Counted from the stretch's first letter, positions 11,429 to 19,600 are shown. The stretch is 64,000 nucleotides of DNA from WHSW01 sp963705955 (GCA_963705955.1 CAVPLH010000003.1:99738-163737); one strand, 5' to 3'. Numbers and translations: made by a program. The notes: generated by a model not told the origin, from the sequence alone.

Positions 11429-12441
11429 TGCCGCACTTCGGCACCCCGGCGGAGCTGCCGTCGCCCGTCCTCGGAGGGGTGGAGATCGAGCGCGCGCCCG
11501 AGGTCCCGCAGGTCGTCTTCGTCGGCGGCACGGGGCGGAGCGGCACCCATGTGCTGTCGCAGCTGATCTCCCGCCACGCGAGCTTCGGCCTCGTCCCGGT
11601 CGAGGTCCGCTTCCACACCGACCCCGACGGGTTTCCCGGCCTGCTCGCCGGCGAGGTCACCCCGGAGCAGTTCGTCGACCGCCTGCGCGGCTTCTGGTGG
11701 CGCGGGTTCCAGACCCGCCGCTTTCGCGGCATGTACCGGTTCGTCGACCGGGAGCGGTTCGACGCCGCGGTCGCGCGGTTCGAGACGGCACACGCCGCCG
11801 ACCTCGAGCAGGCCTGCCGAGACCTCTTCTACGACCTGCTCTTCTTCCGGGCCCGCGTCGGCCGCAAGAGCGACGAGGGCATGGCGATCGTCGAGCAGAG
11901 CACCGACAACGTCGCGATGGCGCCGACCCTGGTCCGGCTGTTCCCGGAGGCGCGCTTCATCCACGTCGTCCGCGACGGCCGCGACGCCTCCGCCTCGCGG
12001 GTCGCGCAGACCCGCGGGCTGGTCCGACCCCGCACCCGCGTGCAGGGGATCGAGTGGTGGGAGGCGCGGATCCGCGCGATCGAGGCCGGCGCCGACGCGG
12101 TGCCGCCGGCTCGGCTGCTGACCGTGAGCCTCGACGAGCTGCTGCTGATGTCGCGCGCCCGCGCCGCGCTGCGGCCGATCTACCGCTTCCTCGGCGTCCC
12201 GGCGACGAAGCGCACCCGGCGCTACTTCAACAACCGGATGACCCGCGAGGAGGCCAACGCCCACCGGTGGCGACGGGGGATCTCGAATCGCAAGGCGGAG
12301 CACATCGAGGCCCTCTACCTCGAGGCGCTGACCCGGCTCGAAGCCGACGGCGCGCGCAGCGCACCGCTGCTGCGCCACGCATACGAGCGCCGCGGCGCCG
12401 ATCTCCAGCCGCTCGTCTATGTCTACGATCGGGGGCGATGA
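11428..12441 (+). CDS. Sulfotransferase, PAPS-dependent type
   Basis: Expected to transfer sulfate from PAPS to a hydroxyl of a glycan or lipid. The 337-aa protein (ATG 11428, overlapping the previous stop) shows the 5'-phosphosulfate loop VGGTGRSGTHVLSQLI (~32-47) and the 3'-phosphate-binding motif VVRDGRDASASRV (~177-189), followed by a typical YRFLGVP segment. Translationally coupled to the next, paralogous gene by an ATGA overlap. Substrate is unknown; context suggests a surface polysaccharide. Confidence 0.87.
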   Translation: MPHFGTPAELPSPVLGGVEIERAPEVPQVVFVGGTGRSGTHVLSQLISRHASFGLVPVEVRFHTDPDGFPGLLAGEVTPEQFVDRLRGFWWRGFQTRRFRGMYRFVDRERFDAAVARFETAHAADLEQACRDLFYDLLFFRARVGRKSDEGMAIVEQSTDNVAMAPTLVRLFPEARFIHVVRDGRDASASRVAQTRGLVRPRTRVQGIEWWEARIRAIEAGADAVPPARLLTVSLDELLLMSRARAALRPIYRFLGVPATKRTRRYFNNRMTREEANAHRWRRGISNRKAEHIEALYLEALTRLEADGARSAPLLRHAYERRGADLQPLVYVYDRGR

Positions 12442-13415
12442 TCGCCGACCCCGAGAGCCCGTCGCAGCCGGCCGAGCTCGTCTTCGTCGGCGGCACCGGC
12501 CGCAGCGGGACGCACATCGTCTCCTACCTGCTCAATCGCCACTCCCGCTTCTACGGAGTGCCGATCGAGTGCCGGTTCCACTGCAACCCGAACGGGCTCG
12601 CCGACGTGGTCATGGGGCGCACCGAGCCCGCCGACTTCCTCGTCAAGCTGCGTGGCTACTGGTGGCACCGGGTGCGGATCGGCGACCGCGCCTACGTGAA
12701 GGCGAAGTGGCGAGCGCTCGGCCGAGGCCGGGTCCGCGGCCTGCATACGATCATCGGCCGCGAGCGCTTCGCCGCCGCCGCGGACCGCTTCGAGGCCGAC
12801 CACCCGGCCGATCTGCTCGCCGCCTCGCGCAACCTCTTCTACGACCTCCTGCGGCCGCTCGCCACCGAGGCCGGCAAGCCGGCGGTGGTCGAGATGAGCT
12901 GCTTCACGATCGCCGCCGCCGACGGGCTCGCGCGGATCTTCCCCGAGGCCCGGTTCGTGCATTCGGTCCGTGACGGGCGCGACTCGGGTGCCTCGAAGGT
13001 CTCGCTGCGCGCGAAGCCGCATCACCCGACCGACGTCAGCTCCGGGATCGAGTTCTGGGCCGACCGCCTCCGCCAGGCCGAGCAGGGCGTGCGCGGCCTC
13101 GACCCGGCGGACCACGCGCGGCTGCGGGTGATCAGCCTCGACGAGCTCGTCTGGAGCGACCGCGAGGGCGCCTATGACGAGCTCTGCGAGTTCCTCGGGA
13201 TCTCCGACGAGCCGGGGATGCACGAGTTCTTCGACGCCGAGATGAGCGCCGACGCGGCCCACCGCGAGCGCTGGCGCAAGGGCCTCGACGCCGACGAGCA
13301 GGCCGAGATCGTCCGCCTCTACGAGGCCGCGCTCGAGCGACTCGAGGCCGAGGACTACCACTGCGCGCCCGTCCTCCGTCGCTCTTATGAGCGCGAGCGC
13401 GCGCTCGCCGGCTGA
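12438..13415 (+). CDS. Sulfotransferase, paralogue of the upstream gene
   Basis: The 325-aa protein (ATG 12438, ATGA overlap with the upstream stop) has the same architecture as its neighbour: P-loop-like VGGTGRSGTHIVSYLLNRH (~16-34) and 3'-phosphate motif SVRDGRDSGASKVS (~176-189). The two proteins share colinear blocks (EVRFH/ECRFH, RDLFYDLL/RNLFYDLL), so they look like a tandem duplication that diverged. Two adjacent enzymes could sulfate different positions of the same glycan; that is inference. Confidence 0.87.
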   Translation: MIADPESPSQPAELVFVGGTGRSGTHIVSYLLNRHSRFYGVPIECRFHCNPNGLADVVMGRTEPADFLVKLRGYWWHRVRIGDRAYVKAKWRALGRGRVRGLHTIIGRERFAAAADRFEADHPADLLAASRNLFYDLLRPLATEAGKPAVVEMSCFTIAAADGLARIFPEARFVHSVRDGRDSGASKVSLRAKPHHPTDVSSGIEFWADRLRQAEQGVRGLDPADHARLRVISLDELVWSDREGAYDELCEFLGISDEPGMHEFFDAEMSADAAHRERWRKGLDADEQAEIVRLYEAALERLEAEDYHCAPVLRRSYERERALAG

Positions 13416-13429
13416 TCGACCGCCTGCGC

Positions 13430-14965
13430 GTGCGGATCCTCTTCACCACCTCGAACGGGACCGGGCTCGGGCACCTGACCCGGTCGATGGCGATCGCCCG
13501 CCGGCTCCCCGACGAGGTCGAGCCGCTGTTCCTGACGCTCTCGGCGGCGGCGCCGGTGGTCGAGCGGATGGGATTCGCGGTCGAGTACGTCGCCTCTTAC
13601 GCGACCCCGGGCTCGGGCAACGACTACCGCTGGTCGCGCCGCCTGCGGGCCCGGCTGCGCGCCGCGATCGCCGAGGCCGACCCCGACGTGATCGTCTTCG
13701 ACGGGACCCATCCGTACGAAGCACTGCTCGGGGCGTTGCGCTCCGACAGCGTCGCCGTCTGGTGCCGGCGGCCGCTCTGGAAGGCCGGTTCGAGCCGGGT
13801 GCCGCTCGGCCGCGCCGGCGCCTTCGACGCGGTGCTCGAGCCGGGCGAGCTCGCCGAGTCCGAGGATCGCGGCCCGACGGTGGCGCTTCGCGACAGCGCG
13901 ACGCGGGTCGACCCGATCGTCCTCCTCGACCGCGACGAGATGCTGCCGCGCGCCGAGGCCGAGGCCGAGCTCGGGCTCGAGCCGGGGCGCGCGAACGTGC
14001 TCGTCTCGCTCGGCCAGGGGTCCGAGGTGCGCGAGGCGACGGCGCGCTGCCTGAGCGCGCTCGCCGGCCGCGAGGGGATCCAGGTGGCGGCCCTCTCGTC
14101 GGCGATCGCCGCCGCGGGCGAGGTCCCCGACGGCGTCGTCGACCTGCAGGCCACCTACCCGATGAGCCGCTACTTCGGCGCCTTCGACGCCGCGGTCGCC
14201 GCCGCCGGCTACAACGCCTACCACGAGCTGATCGCGCTCGGCGTCCCGTCGCTGTTCGTGCCGATGCGCCGCGACACCGACGACCAGACCGCCCGCGCCC
14301 GGTACGCGGAATCGGCGCGGATCGGTATCGGGGTCGAGGGCCCCGGGGACCCGGCGCTCGAGGCGAAGCTCGAGCGGCTGCTCGAGCACGACGCCCGGGG
14401 CGAGCTCTCGACGCGGCTCGCCGAGCTTCCCGCGGCCGAGGGGGCCGCCGAGGCGGCGCGATGGCTCGCCGCGCTCGCCGGCGCCGGCCCCGCGAGCGCG
14501 AAGCCCGCCGGGCGCCCGGGCTCTGGGTCCGGTTCCGATCCGGGCGCCGGCAAGCGGGGCTCGTTCCGGGCCTTTCGGCGCCGCTGGGGCACGTTCCTCG
14601 CGAGCGCGCCGCGAACCGCCGTCCGGCTCGGCCGCCAGCAGCTGACCGAGCCCCGGGCCCGAGCCCTGGTGCTCGCGATCGGCATCCCCGAGGGCGACGT
14701 CGTCGCGGCGGTGCGGACCACGGTCGCCGACGCCGGGGAGTCGCCGCAGCGGACCCTGGTGGTCACCGACTCGCTCGCCTCGCTCGGCGCGCTGCGCGAG
14801 CTCGGCGTCGGGGTCGAGCACGTCCCGGCCCGCGGCTCGCGCGAGGCCGCGCTGGCCGGCGGCTCCTACGAGGACTTCCTTCGCAGGCGGCTCGCGCTGA
14901 TCCGCGCCGAGCGCCCGAGCCCCCGCCGGATCAGTGTGGCGCCGGGAGGGGCTTCGGTAGCCTGA
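13430..14965 (+). CDS. MurG/GT28-like glycosyltransferase (GT-B fold)
   Basis: A 511-aa protein from a GTG at 13430. The N-terminal domain opens with ILFTTSNGTGLGHLTRS, the glycine-rich loop of GT28/MurG and related UDP-sugar transferases. The second domain has the nucleotide-sugar region GYNAYHELIALGVPSLFVP (~264-282), with a conserved Glu and Pro. After ~365 an extra C-terminal region (~145 aa) with a basic patch is not part of the usual GT-B core. Probably a cytoplasmic transferase building the repeat unit of the sulfated glycan. Confidence 0.82.
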   Translation: MRILFTTSNGTGLGHLTRSMAIARRLPDEVEPLFLTLSAAAPVVERMGFAVEYVASYATPGSGNDYRWSRRLRARLRAAIAEADPDVIVFDGTHPYEALLGALRSDSVAVWCRRPLWKAGSSRVPLGRAGAFDAVLEPGELAESEDRGPTVALRDSATRVDPIVLLDRDEMLPRAEAEAELGLEPGRANVLVSLGQGSEVREATARCLSALAGREGIQVAALSSAIAAAGEVPDGVVDLQATYPMSRYFGAFDAAVAAAGYNAYHELIALGVPSLFVPMRRDTDDQTARARYAESARIGIGVEGPGDPALEAKLERLLEHDARGELSTRLAELPAAEGAAEAARWLAALAGAGPASAKPAGRPGSGSGSDPGAGKRGSFRAFRRRWGTFLASAPRTAVRLGRQQLTEPRARALVLAIGIPEGDVVAAVRTTVADAGESPQRTLVVTDSLASLGALRELGVGVEHVPARGSREAALAGGSYEDFLRRRLALIRAERPSPRRISVAPGGASVA

Positions 14966-14974
14966 GAGGCCGCC

Positions 14975-15904
14975 ATGGAGGCCTCCAACCCCGTCAAGTC
15001 GCTTGATCAAGCGGCGCCGGGCGCTGATCCGCGCGCCGACGGCGCCCTCGCCCCCGAGGGAGCCCCCGGCATGCTGCCGAACCTGATCGTGATCGGGGCA
15101 CAGAAGTGCGGGACCAGCGCCCTCAACTACTACCTCAGCCTGCACCCGGAGGTCTCGATGTCGAGGCCGAAGGAGCTCAACTTCTTCATCGAGGAGCGCA
15201 ACTGGCCTCGCGGGATCGACTGGTACAAGGGCCACTTCGACGCCGAGGCGCGGGTCCGTGGCGAGGCCTCTCCCAACTACACCGCCTTCCCCCAGCACCA
15301 GGGGGTTCCCGAACGCATGCACTCGGTCGTCCCCGACGCGAGGCTGATCTACATGATCCGTGACCCGCTGGAGCGGATCGGCGCGCATTGGGTGCACAAC
15401 TACGCGAAGCGGCGCGAGAAGGGAACCCTCGCCGAGACGCTCACCCACCCGAATACGTCCTACGTGACCCGTTCGATGTACGCGATGCAGCTCGAGCGCT
15501 TCCTCGTCCACTATCCGAAGGAGCGGGTGCTCGTCTTCCAGCAGTCCGAGCTTCGCCTCAAGCGCATGGAGACGCTGCGCAGGATCTTCGAGTTCATCGG
15601 GGTCGACCCCGACTTCAGGCACCCGCGCTTCGAGCAGGAGCGCCACCAGACGTCCGGCAAGACCCGCGCCACGAGGCTCGCGGTGAAGCTCGAGAAGATG
15701 GGCCGCAGCCGCCGCGGGCGGATGATCCCGGCAAACTTCTGGCTCGTGCTCGACGACCGGCTACCGCTTCGCCGGGCGATCAAGCGGCCCGACGTGCGCG
15801 CCTCGCTCCCCCCCGAGACCCTCGAGGAGCTGCGCGCCGACGGCCGGCGCCTGCGCGAGCTGACCGGACGCGACTTCGCGAACTGGACGATCTGGGACGC
15901 CTGA
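14975..15904 (+). CDS. Sulfotransferase (heparan-sulfate-type sulfotransferase domain)
   Basis: The 309-aa protein is a third sulfotransferase, not closely related to the tandem pair. It has the 5'-PSB motif IVIGAQKCGTSALNYYLSLH (~37-56), the following KELNFF motif and the 3'-PB segment YMIRDPLERIGAHWVHN (~125-141), characteristic of the Sulfotransfer_1/3 families that modify carbohydrates. An alternative start is the ATG at 15071, immediately before the conserved domain; the upstream ~32 residues are low complexity. The flippase gene follows after 40 bp. Confidence 0.87.
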   Translation: MEASNPVKSLDQAAPGADPRADGALAPEGAPGMLPNLIVIGAQKCGTSALNYYLSLHPEVSMSRPKELNFFIEERNWPRGIDWYKGHFDAEARVRGEASPNYTAFPQHQGVPERMHSVVPDARLIYMIRDPLERIGAHWVHNYAKRREKGTLAETLTHPNTSYVTRSMYAMQLERFLVHYPKERVLVFQQSELRLKRMETLRRIFEFIGVDPDFRHPRFEQERHQTSGKTRATRLAVKLEKMGRSRRGRMIPANFWLVLDDRLPLRRAIKRPDVRASLPPETLEELRADGRRLRELTGRDFANWTIWDA

Positions 15905-15944
15905 GCGCCCGCTCTGGCTGAGGCGGCCCGGACCCGCCGAGCAA

Positions 15945-17957
15945 ATGGCCAACAAGGAGCAGAACAAAGAACAGCGTCACGACCACCCCGGAGGCTCCGG
16001 GGCGGTGCTCGGCGTGCGCGTGATGCGCAACTCGTCGGTGCAGGCGATCTCGCTGGTCGTCGCGAACGTGATGCAGCTCGTCTCGATCCTCGTCGTCGCG
16101 GCCTTCCTCGGCCCGGCCGAGATGGCCCGCTACGGCCTCCTGATGTTCCTCGCCGGCCTCGTCACCCAGGTCGCCTCGCTGCTCGTCAAGCCGGGCACCG
16201 TGCGGCGGACGTTCGGCGGCGGCGACGACGACGATGACGACGACGACGATGACGACGAGGTCTCGTCCTCGCCGCCGCACACCCTCGGCGCCGGCCTCGC
16301 CTGGGCGATCGTGCTCGGGGTCCTGGCCGCGGCGCTGATCTACGTCTTCCGGCGTCCGGTCGCCGACGTGCTGCTCGGCGACCCCGAGGACGAGAACCTG
16401 GTGGCGCTCGCGGGGCTGCTCTCCGGGGCGATGCTGGTCTTCAAGATCAGCGACATCACGCTCTGGCTCGAGCGCCGCCCGGGGGCGTTCCTGATCGCCG
16501 ACACCTCGCGGCCGACGCTCGGTCTGATCGTGCTGACCGCCTTCCTCGCCACCGGGTCCGGGGTCGAGGGGGCGATTCTCGGCACCCTGGTCGGGACCGC
16601 CGCCGCGAGCCTCGTCGGCGTCGTCCTCTTGATCGGGAGCTTCGAGCCCAACTTCGATCTCTCCGAGATCAAGCAGATCATCCTGCGCGGGCGCTACCGC
16701 GCACCGATCGTGATGTCGTTCTGGCTGATCCAGAACGCCGACATCTTCATCCTCTCCCGGTTCGTCGACCACACGGAGCTCGGCGTCTACCACCTCGCCT
16801 CGAGGCTCGGCGTCGTCGTCTCCTTCCTGCCCCAGGGCTTCCGCATGGGGATGCGCCCGCTGCGCAAGTCGGCGATGTGGGACGCGTTCCAGGAGCAGTA
16901 CGGAAAGCGGACCGCCGGCGGCCAGCTGCTCGCCTACTTCAGCCTGATCTGCATCCTCGCGGTGCTCGCGATGGTGCTCGCCGGGCAGGTGCTCGTCGAC
17001 ATCGCGCCGCCCGCCTACGCGGGCGCCGCGAGCCTGATCCCGCTGACCTCGCTCGGGTTCGTGATGCCGGCGCTCTACCGGACGATCAACCAGAACGTCG
17101 CGGTGCCGAAAAAGCGGCCGTTCTTCATCGGCGGGGTGGTCGCGGCGGCGCTCCTGTTCATCGGCATCACCTGGCTGCTGGCGCCCGAGATCGGCGTCTA
17201 CGCGGCACCGGTCGGGATGATCTTCGGCTTCGGAGTGCCGGCGGTCGTCCTCTTCGTCCGCGGTCAGCGCGGCAAGAAGCCGCTCTACTTCCCCTACCGG
17301 GCGGTCGGGACCGCCCTGCTGCTCGCCGTGGTGATCGCGCTCGCGGCCCAGTTCCTGGAGCCCGAGCTGAACAAGTTCGTCGAGCTCGCGATCGCCTTCG
17401 GCCTGATCGCGCTCTGGATGGTCCTCCTGATCCCGCTGCACGCGATCCCGCCGGCACACTGGGGGCCGCTGATCCACATGTTCCGCTCCTTCCGGCGCGG
17501 GACGCCGGCCGACTTCCGCCCTCGCAAGGGGCTGCGCAGCCTCGACCCCGCGACCCGCGACGAGCTGCGGCTCGCGGTCGTCGGGCGGCTGCCGCGCGAG
17601 CGGTTGCGCCCGAGCGCCGGCGGCGAGGGCCTGATGCTGGTCACCGCGCTGCGCCAGGTCGGGGCGGAGGGCGGGATCCCGACCGAGAGGGCGACCAAGC
17701 ACGACGCCGATATGGCCGTGTTCCTGTTCGAGGACGCGTCGACCGCGGTCCGCAACGCGAGCATGCGCAAGCTGCTCGCCGAGGGCGCGGAGGCGAACGA
17801 CCTGCGCTCGATGGAGGACCTGGTCAACACGCTGGCGCGGGCGCCGGTCGAGGCCTGGGAGGACCAGCCCGTGGACAAGAAGCGACGCGGGCGCCGCGGC
17901 AAGCGCCGCCGCGCCGCGGCCGAGCTCCGCCGCCGCGCCGAGACGCACAGCGCCTAG
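15945..17957 (+). CDS. Wzx/MATE-like polysaccharide flippase with poly-Asp loop and cytoplasmic tail
   Basis: Exports lipid-linked oligosaccharides (MVF-like superfamily). The 670-aa protein has ~12-14 hydrophobic segments spread over residues 35-510, including the polysaccharide-biosynthesis motif AAFLGPAEMARYGLLMF. Two oddities: a run of eleven aspartates (~95-105) in the loop after the second or third helix, and a ~150-aa soluble C-terminal tail (~520-670) ending in a Lys/Arg-rich stretch. It ends the co-directional glycan run and faces the convergent gene at 18064. Confidence 0.85.
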   Translation: MANKEQNKEQRHDHPGGSGAVLGVRVMRNSSVQAISLVVANVMQLVSILVVAAFLGPAEMARYGLLMFLAGLVTQVASLLVKPGTVRRTFGGGDDDDDDDDDDDEVSSSPPHTLGAGLAWAIVLGVLAAALIYVFRRPVADVLLGDPEDENLVALAGLLSGAMLVFKISDITLWLERRPGAFLIADTSRPTLGLIVLTAFLATGSGVEGAILGTLVGTAAASLVGVVLLIGSFEPNFDLSEIKQIILRGRYRAPIVMSFWLIQNADIFILSRFVDHTELGVYHLASRLGVVVSFLPQGFRMGMRPLRKSAMWDAFQEQYGKRTAGGQLLAYFSLICILAVLAMVLAGQVLVDIAPPAYAGAASLIPLTSLGFVMPALYRTINQNVAVPKKRPFFIGGVVAAALLFIGITWLLAPEIGVYAAPVGMIFGFGVPAVVLFVRGQRGKKPLYFPYRAVGTALLLAVVIALAAQFLEPELNKFVELAIAFGLIALWMVLLIPLHAIPPAHWGPLIHMFRSFRRGTPADFRPRKGLRSLDPATRDELRLAVVGRLPRERLRPSAGGEGLMLVTALRQVGAEGGIPTERATKHDADMAVFLFEDASTAVRNASMRKLLAEGAEANDLRSMEDLVNTLARAPVEAWEDQPVDKKRRGRRGKRRRAAAELRRRAETHSA

Positions 17958-17963
17958 CCGCGG

Positions 17964-18065
17964 CGGCGACCCGGTCGAGCCGAGCCGGCGACCCGGTCGA
18001 GCCGAGCCGGCGACCCGGTCGAGCCGAGCCGGCGACCCGGTCGACGCCGAGCCGGCGACCCGGTC
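17964..18065. repeat. Tandem repeat, ~22-bp unit, about 4.6 copies
   Basis: Unit CGGCGACCCGGTCGAGCCGAGC starts at 17964, 17986 and 18008 as exact 22-bp copies, at 18030 as a 23-bp variant with one inserted C, and at 18053 as a partial copy. The array fills the whole convergent gap between the flippase stop and the stop codon (18064-18066) of the minus-strand gene. No T-run follows, so it is not a canonical terminator. Confidence 0.9.
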
Positions 18066-18534
18066 AGTCCTCGTCGTCGTCCGAGCCCGACTCGGCGTCG
18101 CCCGAGCGGGTGATCACGATCCGTTCCGGCTCGACCGTGACCTCGACCCGCCTCTGGCCGGCCCAATGCTCGCCGTAGACGGGGTCGTCGGCGACCGCGG
18201 GATCGAGCCAGAGCCCGTATCCCTCCTCGCCATGGTCGAAGGTCGCCTGCATCGCCGCGCCGCTGCGGCGGCCGCGGCCCCCGCGACGACGACGTCGACG
18301 GCGGCGGGGCCGTCCCTCGCCGTCGTCCTTCTCCGAGTCGCGGTCGGCGGCCGGGGCGCGCTCGCGGCCGGCGGCCGGGGCGCGGTCTTCCTCGTCGGCG
18401 TCGGCATCGGCGTCACGACGACGTCGACGGCGGCGGGGGCGTTCCTCGCCGTCCTCCTTCTCCGACTCGCGGTCGGCGGCCGGAGCGCGGTCCTCCTCGT
18501 CGGCGTCGGCATCGGCGTCATCAGCTCGCGTCAT
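18064..18534 (-). CDS. Small protein with duplicated acidic/poly-Arg module and a conserved-looking C-terminal domain
   Basis: The 156-aa product (ATG 18534) is not a family I recognise. Residues ~1-90 contain two tandem copies of an acidic stretch (DADADADEEDRAPAA) followed by EDGEERPRRRRRRR or DDGEGRPRRRRRRRR. The remaining ~60 residues look folded (HGEEGYGLWLDPAVADDP, then VEVTVEPERIVITRSGD). Its start lies inside the end of the upstream gene (14-bp overlap), so the two are coupled. The charged repeats suggest nucleic-acid or ribosome association, but nothing proves it. Confidence 0.6.
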   Translation of the reverse strand: MTRADDADADADEEDRAPAADRESEKEDGEERPRRRRRRRDADADADEEDRAPAAGRERAPAADRDSEKDDGEGRPRRRRRRRRGGRGRRSGAAMQATFDHGEEGYGLWLDPAVADDPVYGEHWAGQRRVEVTVEPERIVITRSGDAESGSDDDED

Positions 18535-18793
18535 CGGCTTCGGCGACCGCCTCCTCCTCTGCCGCGGCGGCCTCTTCCTCCTCGCGAGTCGCCGCCTCGA
18601 CCTCGGCCTCGATCTCGTCGCGGAGATCGGCCTCGTCGGCGTCGTCGCCCTCGGCGTCGAGCTCGTGGCGGCGGCGGAACTCGCGCAGCTCGGCGGTCGA
18701 GACCTCGAGCTGGTGAGCGATCCAGGCGTCGGTCCGCCCCTGGCGGACCCAGGCGCGGATCTGGTTGAGCTGTGAGCGAAGCGGCTTTGCCAT
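18521..18793 (-). CDS. Small helix-turn-helix-like protein with acidic tail
   Basis: The 90-aa product from the ATG at 18793 begins MAKPLRSQLNQIRAWVRQG and continues TDAWIAHQLEVSTAELREF, which reads like a helix-turn-helix. It then has a long Glu/Ala/Asp tail (~45-90). Function is unknown; a small DNA-binding regulator is a reasonable guess. It overlaps the downstream charged-repeat gene by 14 bp and is divergent from csrA (start 18969), sharing a 175-bp upstream region with it. Confidence 0.6.
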   Translation of the reverse strand: MAKPLRSQLNQIRAWVRQGRTDAWIAHQLEVSTAELREFRRRHELDAEGDDADEADLRDEIEAEVEAATREEEEAAAAEEEAVAEADDAS

Positions 18794-18968
18794 CTGTTCT
18801 CCGAGCGGTCGAGGCGTGAAATGACCCCCGCAGCGGGCGATACTAACCAACGGACTCGCCGCGGCAGCCGAACGGTTACCCTGAGCGCTGCGACTGAAGG
18901 CAACGAGATCGATACGGGTGAGGGTCACCGGGGGGGTGGCTTTCGGCCGCAGCTCGAATGGAGGCGAG

Positions 18969-19196
18969 ATGCTGGTCCTGACGCGGAAGACAAATCAGAG
19001 CATCATGATCGGGGAGGAGATCGAGGTCACCGTGCTCGCGGTCTCGCGGGACAAGATCCGGCTCGGGATCACGGCCCCTCGCGACGTGCCGGTGTTCCGA
19101 AAGGAGGTCTATCTCTCGATCAAGGAGGAGCAGACCGGGGCCGCCTCCGACGACGGGGCCTCGGACGAGCTCGACGGGGTCGCCGAGCACAAGTAG
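18969..19196 (+). CDS. csrA: Carbon storage regulator CsrA
   Basis: Dimeric RNA-binding translational regulator that recognises GGA in hairpin loops. The 75-aa protein from the ATG at 18969 has the canonical core: MLVLTRKTNQSIMIG at the N-terminus, the beta strand VTVLAVSRDKIRLGI with the RNA-contacting residues, APRDVPVFRKEVY, and an acidic C-terminal extension. The start is set by GGAGG, 5 nt upstream; that Shine-Dalgarno lies within ATGGAGG, which also fits a CsrA ANGGA site, so autoregulation is possible. csrA is unusual in Actinomycetota. No fliW or flagellin gene is adjacent. Confidence 0.95.
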   Translation: MLVLTRKTNQSIMIGEEIEVTVLAVSRDKIRLGITAPRDVPVFRKEVYLSIKEEQTGAASDDGASDELDGVAEHK

Positions 19197-19223
19197 CGTC
19201 CGCCACTTCGCGCGCATTCCGCG

Positions 19224-19244
19224 AGCGTTTGGTTAGCAAACGCT
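19224..19244. promoter_or_regulatory. Inverted repeat between csrA and the next gene
   Basis: Perfect 8-bp arms AGCGTTTG and CAAACGCT separated by GTTAG. There is no following T-run. It could be a weak transcription terminator for csrA or an operator ahead of the small membrane-protein gene at 19331. The lower GC of the arms against the background makes chance less likely but does not decide between the two. Confidence 0.4.
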
Positions 19245-19330
19245 TGGACGCGTGCCTGCGACGGTGATACCCTCGGTCGTCGCCCGACATCGAGTCGCGT
19301 CGGCGCCAACTTCCAGGGGAACCCACACCT

Positions 19331-19600
19331 GTGCCACCGTCTCAAGCATCAACGTCCGACCTCCGCATGCGCCAGAGCATCGACCAGTTCGAGGTCGAGT
19401 TCGAGCAGGAGGCGGCGCTCGAGCGCCAGCGCCGCCGCCAGCTGCGCCACCGGGCCGTGGCCCGCTCGCGCGCCCGCAGCATCCAGAAGACTGAGAAGCG
19501 CGGCAACGTCGGCTTCGGCGTCCTGCTGATCGCGCTCACCCTGACGGTGATCGTCGTCACCGTGGTGATGTTCGAGACGCTCGCCTGGCTGATGTCCTGA
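19331..19600 (+). CDS. Small single-pass membrane protein
   Basis: The 89-aa product from a GTG at 19331 (AGGGGAA about 8 nt upstream) has a charged, Arg/Gln/Glu-rich cytoplasmic helix (~15-55) and one C-terminal transmembrane helix (FGVLLIALTLTVIVVTVVMF, ~62-81). An ATG at 19367 would give a 77-aa version. No family recognised. It is convergent with the thermonuclease gene, with 4 bp between stop codons. Confidence 0.7.
   Translation: MPPSQASTSDLRMRQSIDQFEVEFEQEAALERQRRRQLRHRAVARSRARSIQKTEKRGNVGFGVLLIALTLTVIVVTVVMFETLAWLMS

Noticed and set aside
15780..17948. 722-aa minus-strand open frame opposite the flippase
   Set aside because: Arg/Asp/Glu-rich shadow without domains; the plus-strand frame has helices and family motifs.
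17964..18065. CRISPR array
   Set aside because: Repeats are directly contiguous with no unique spacers and there are no cas genes.
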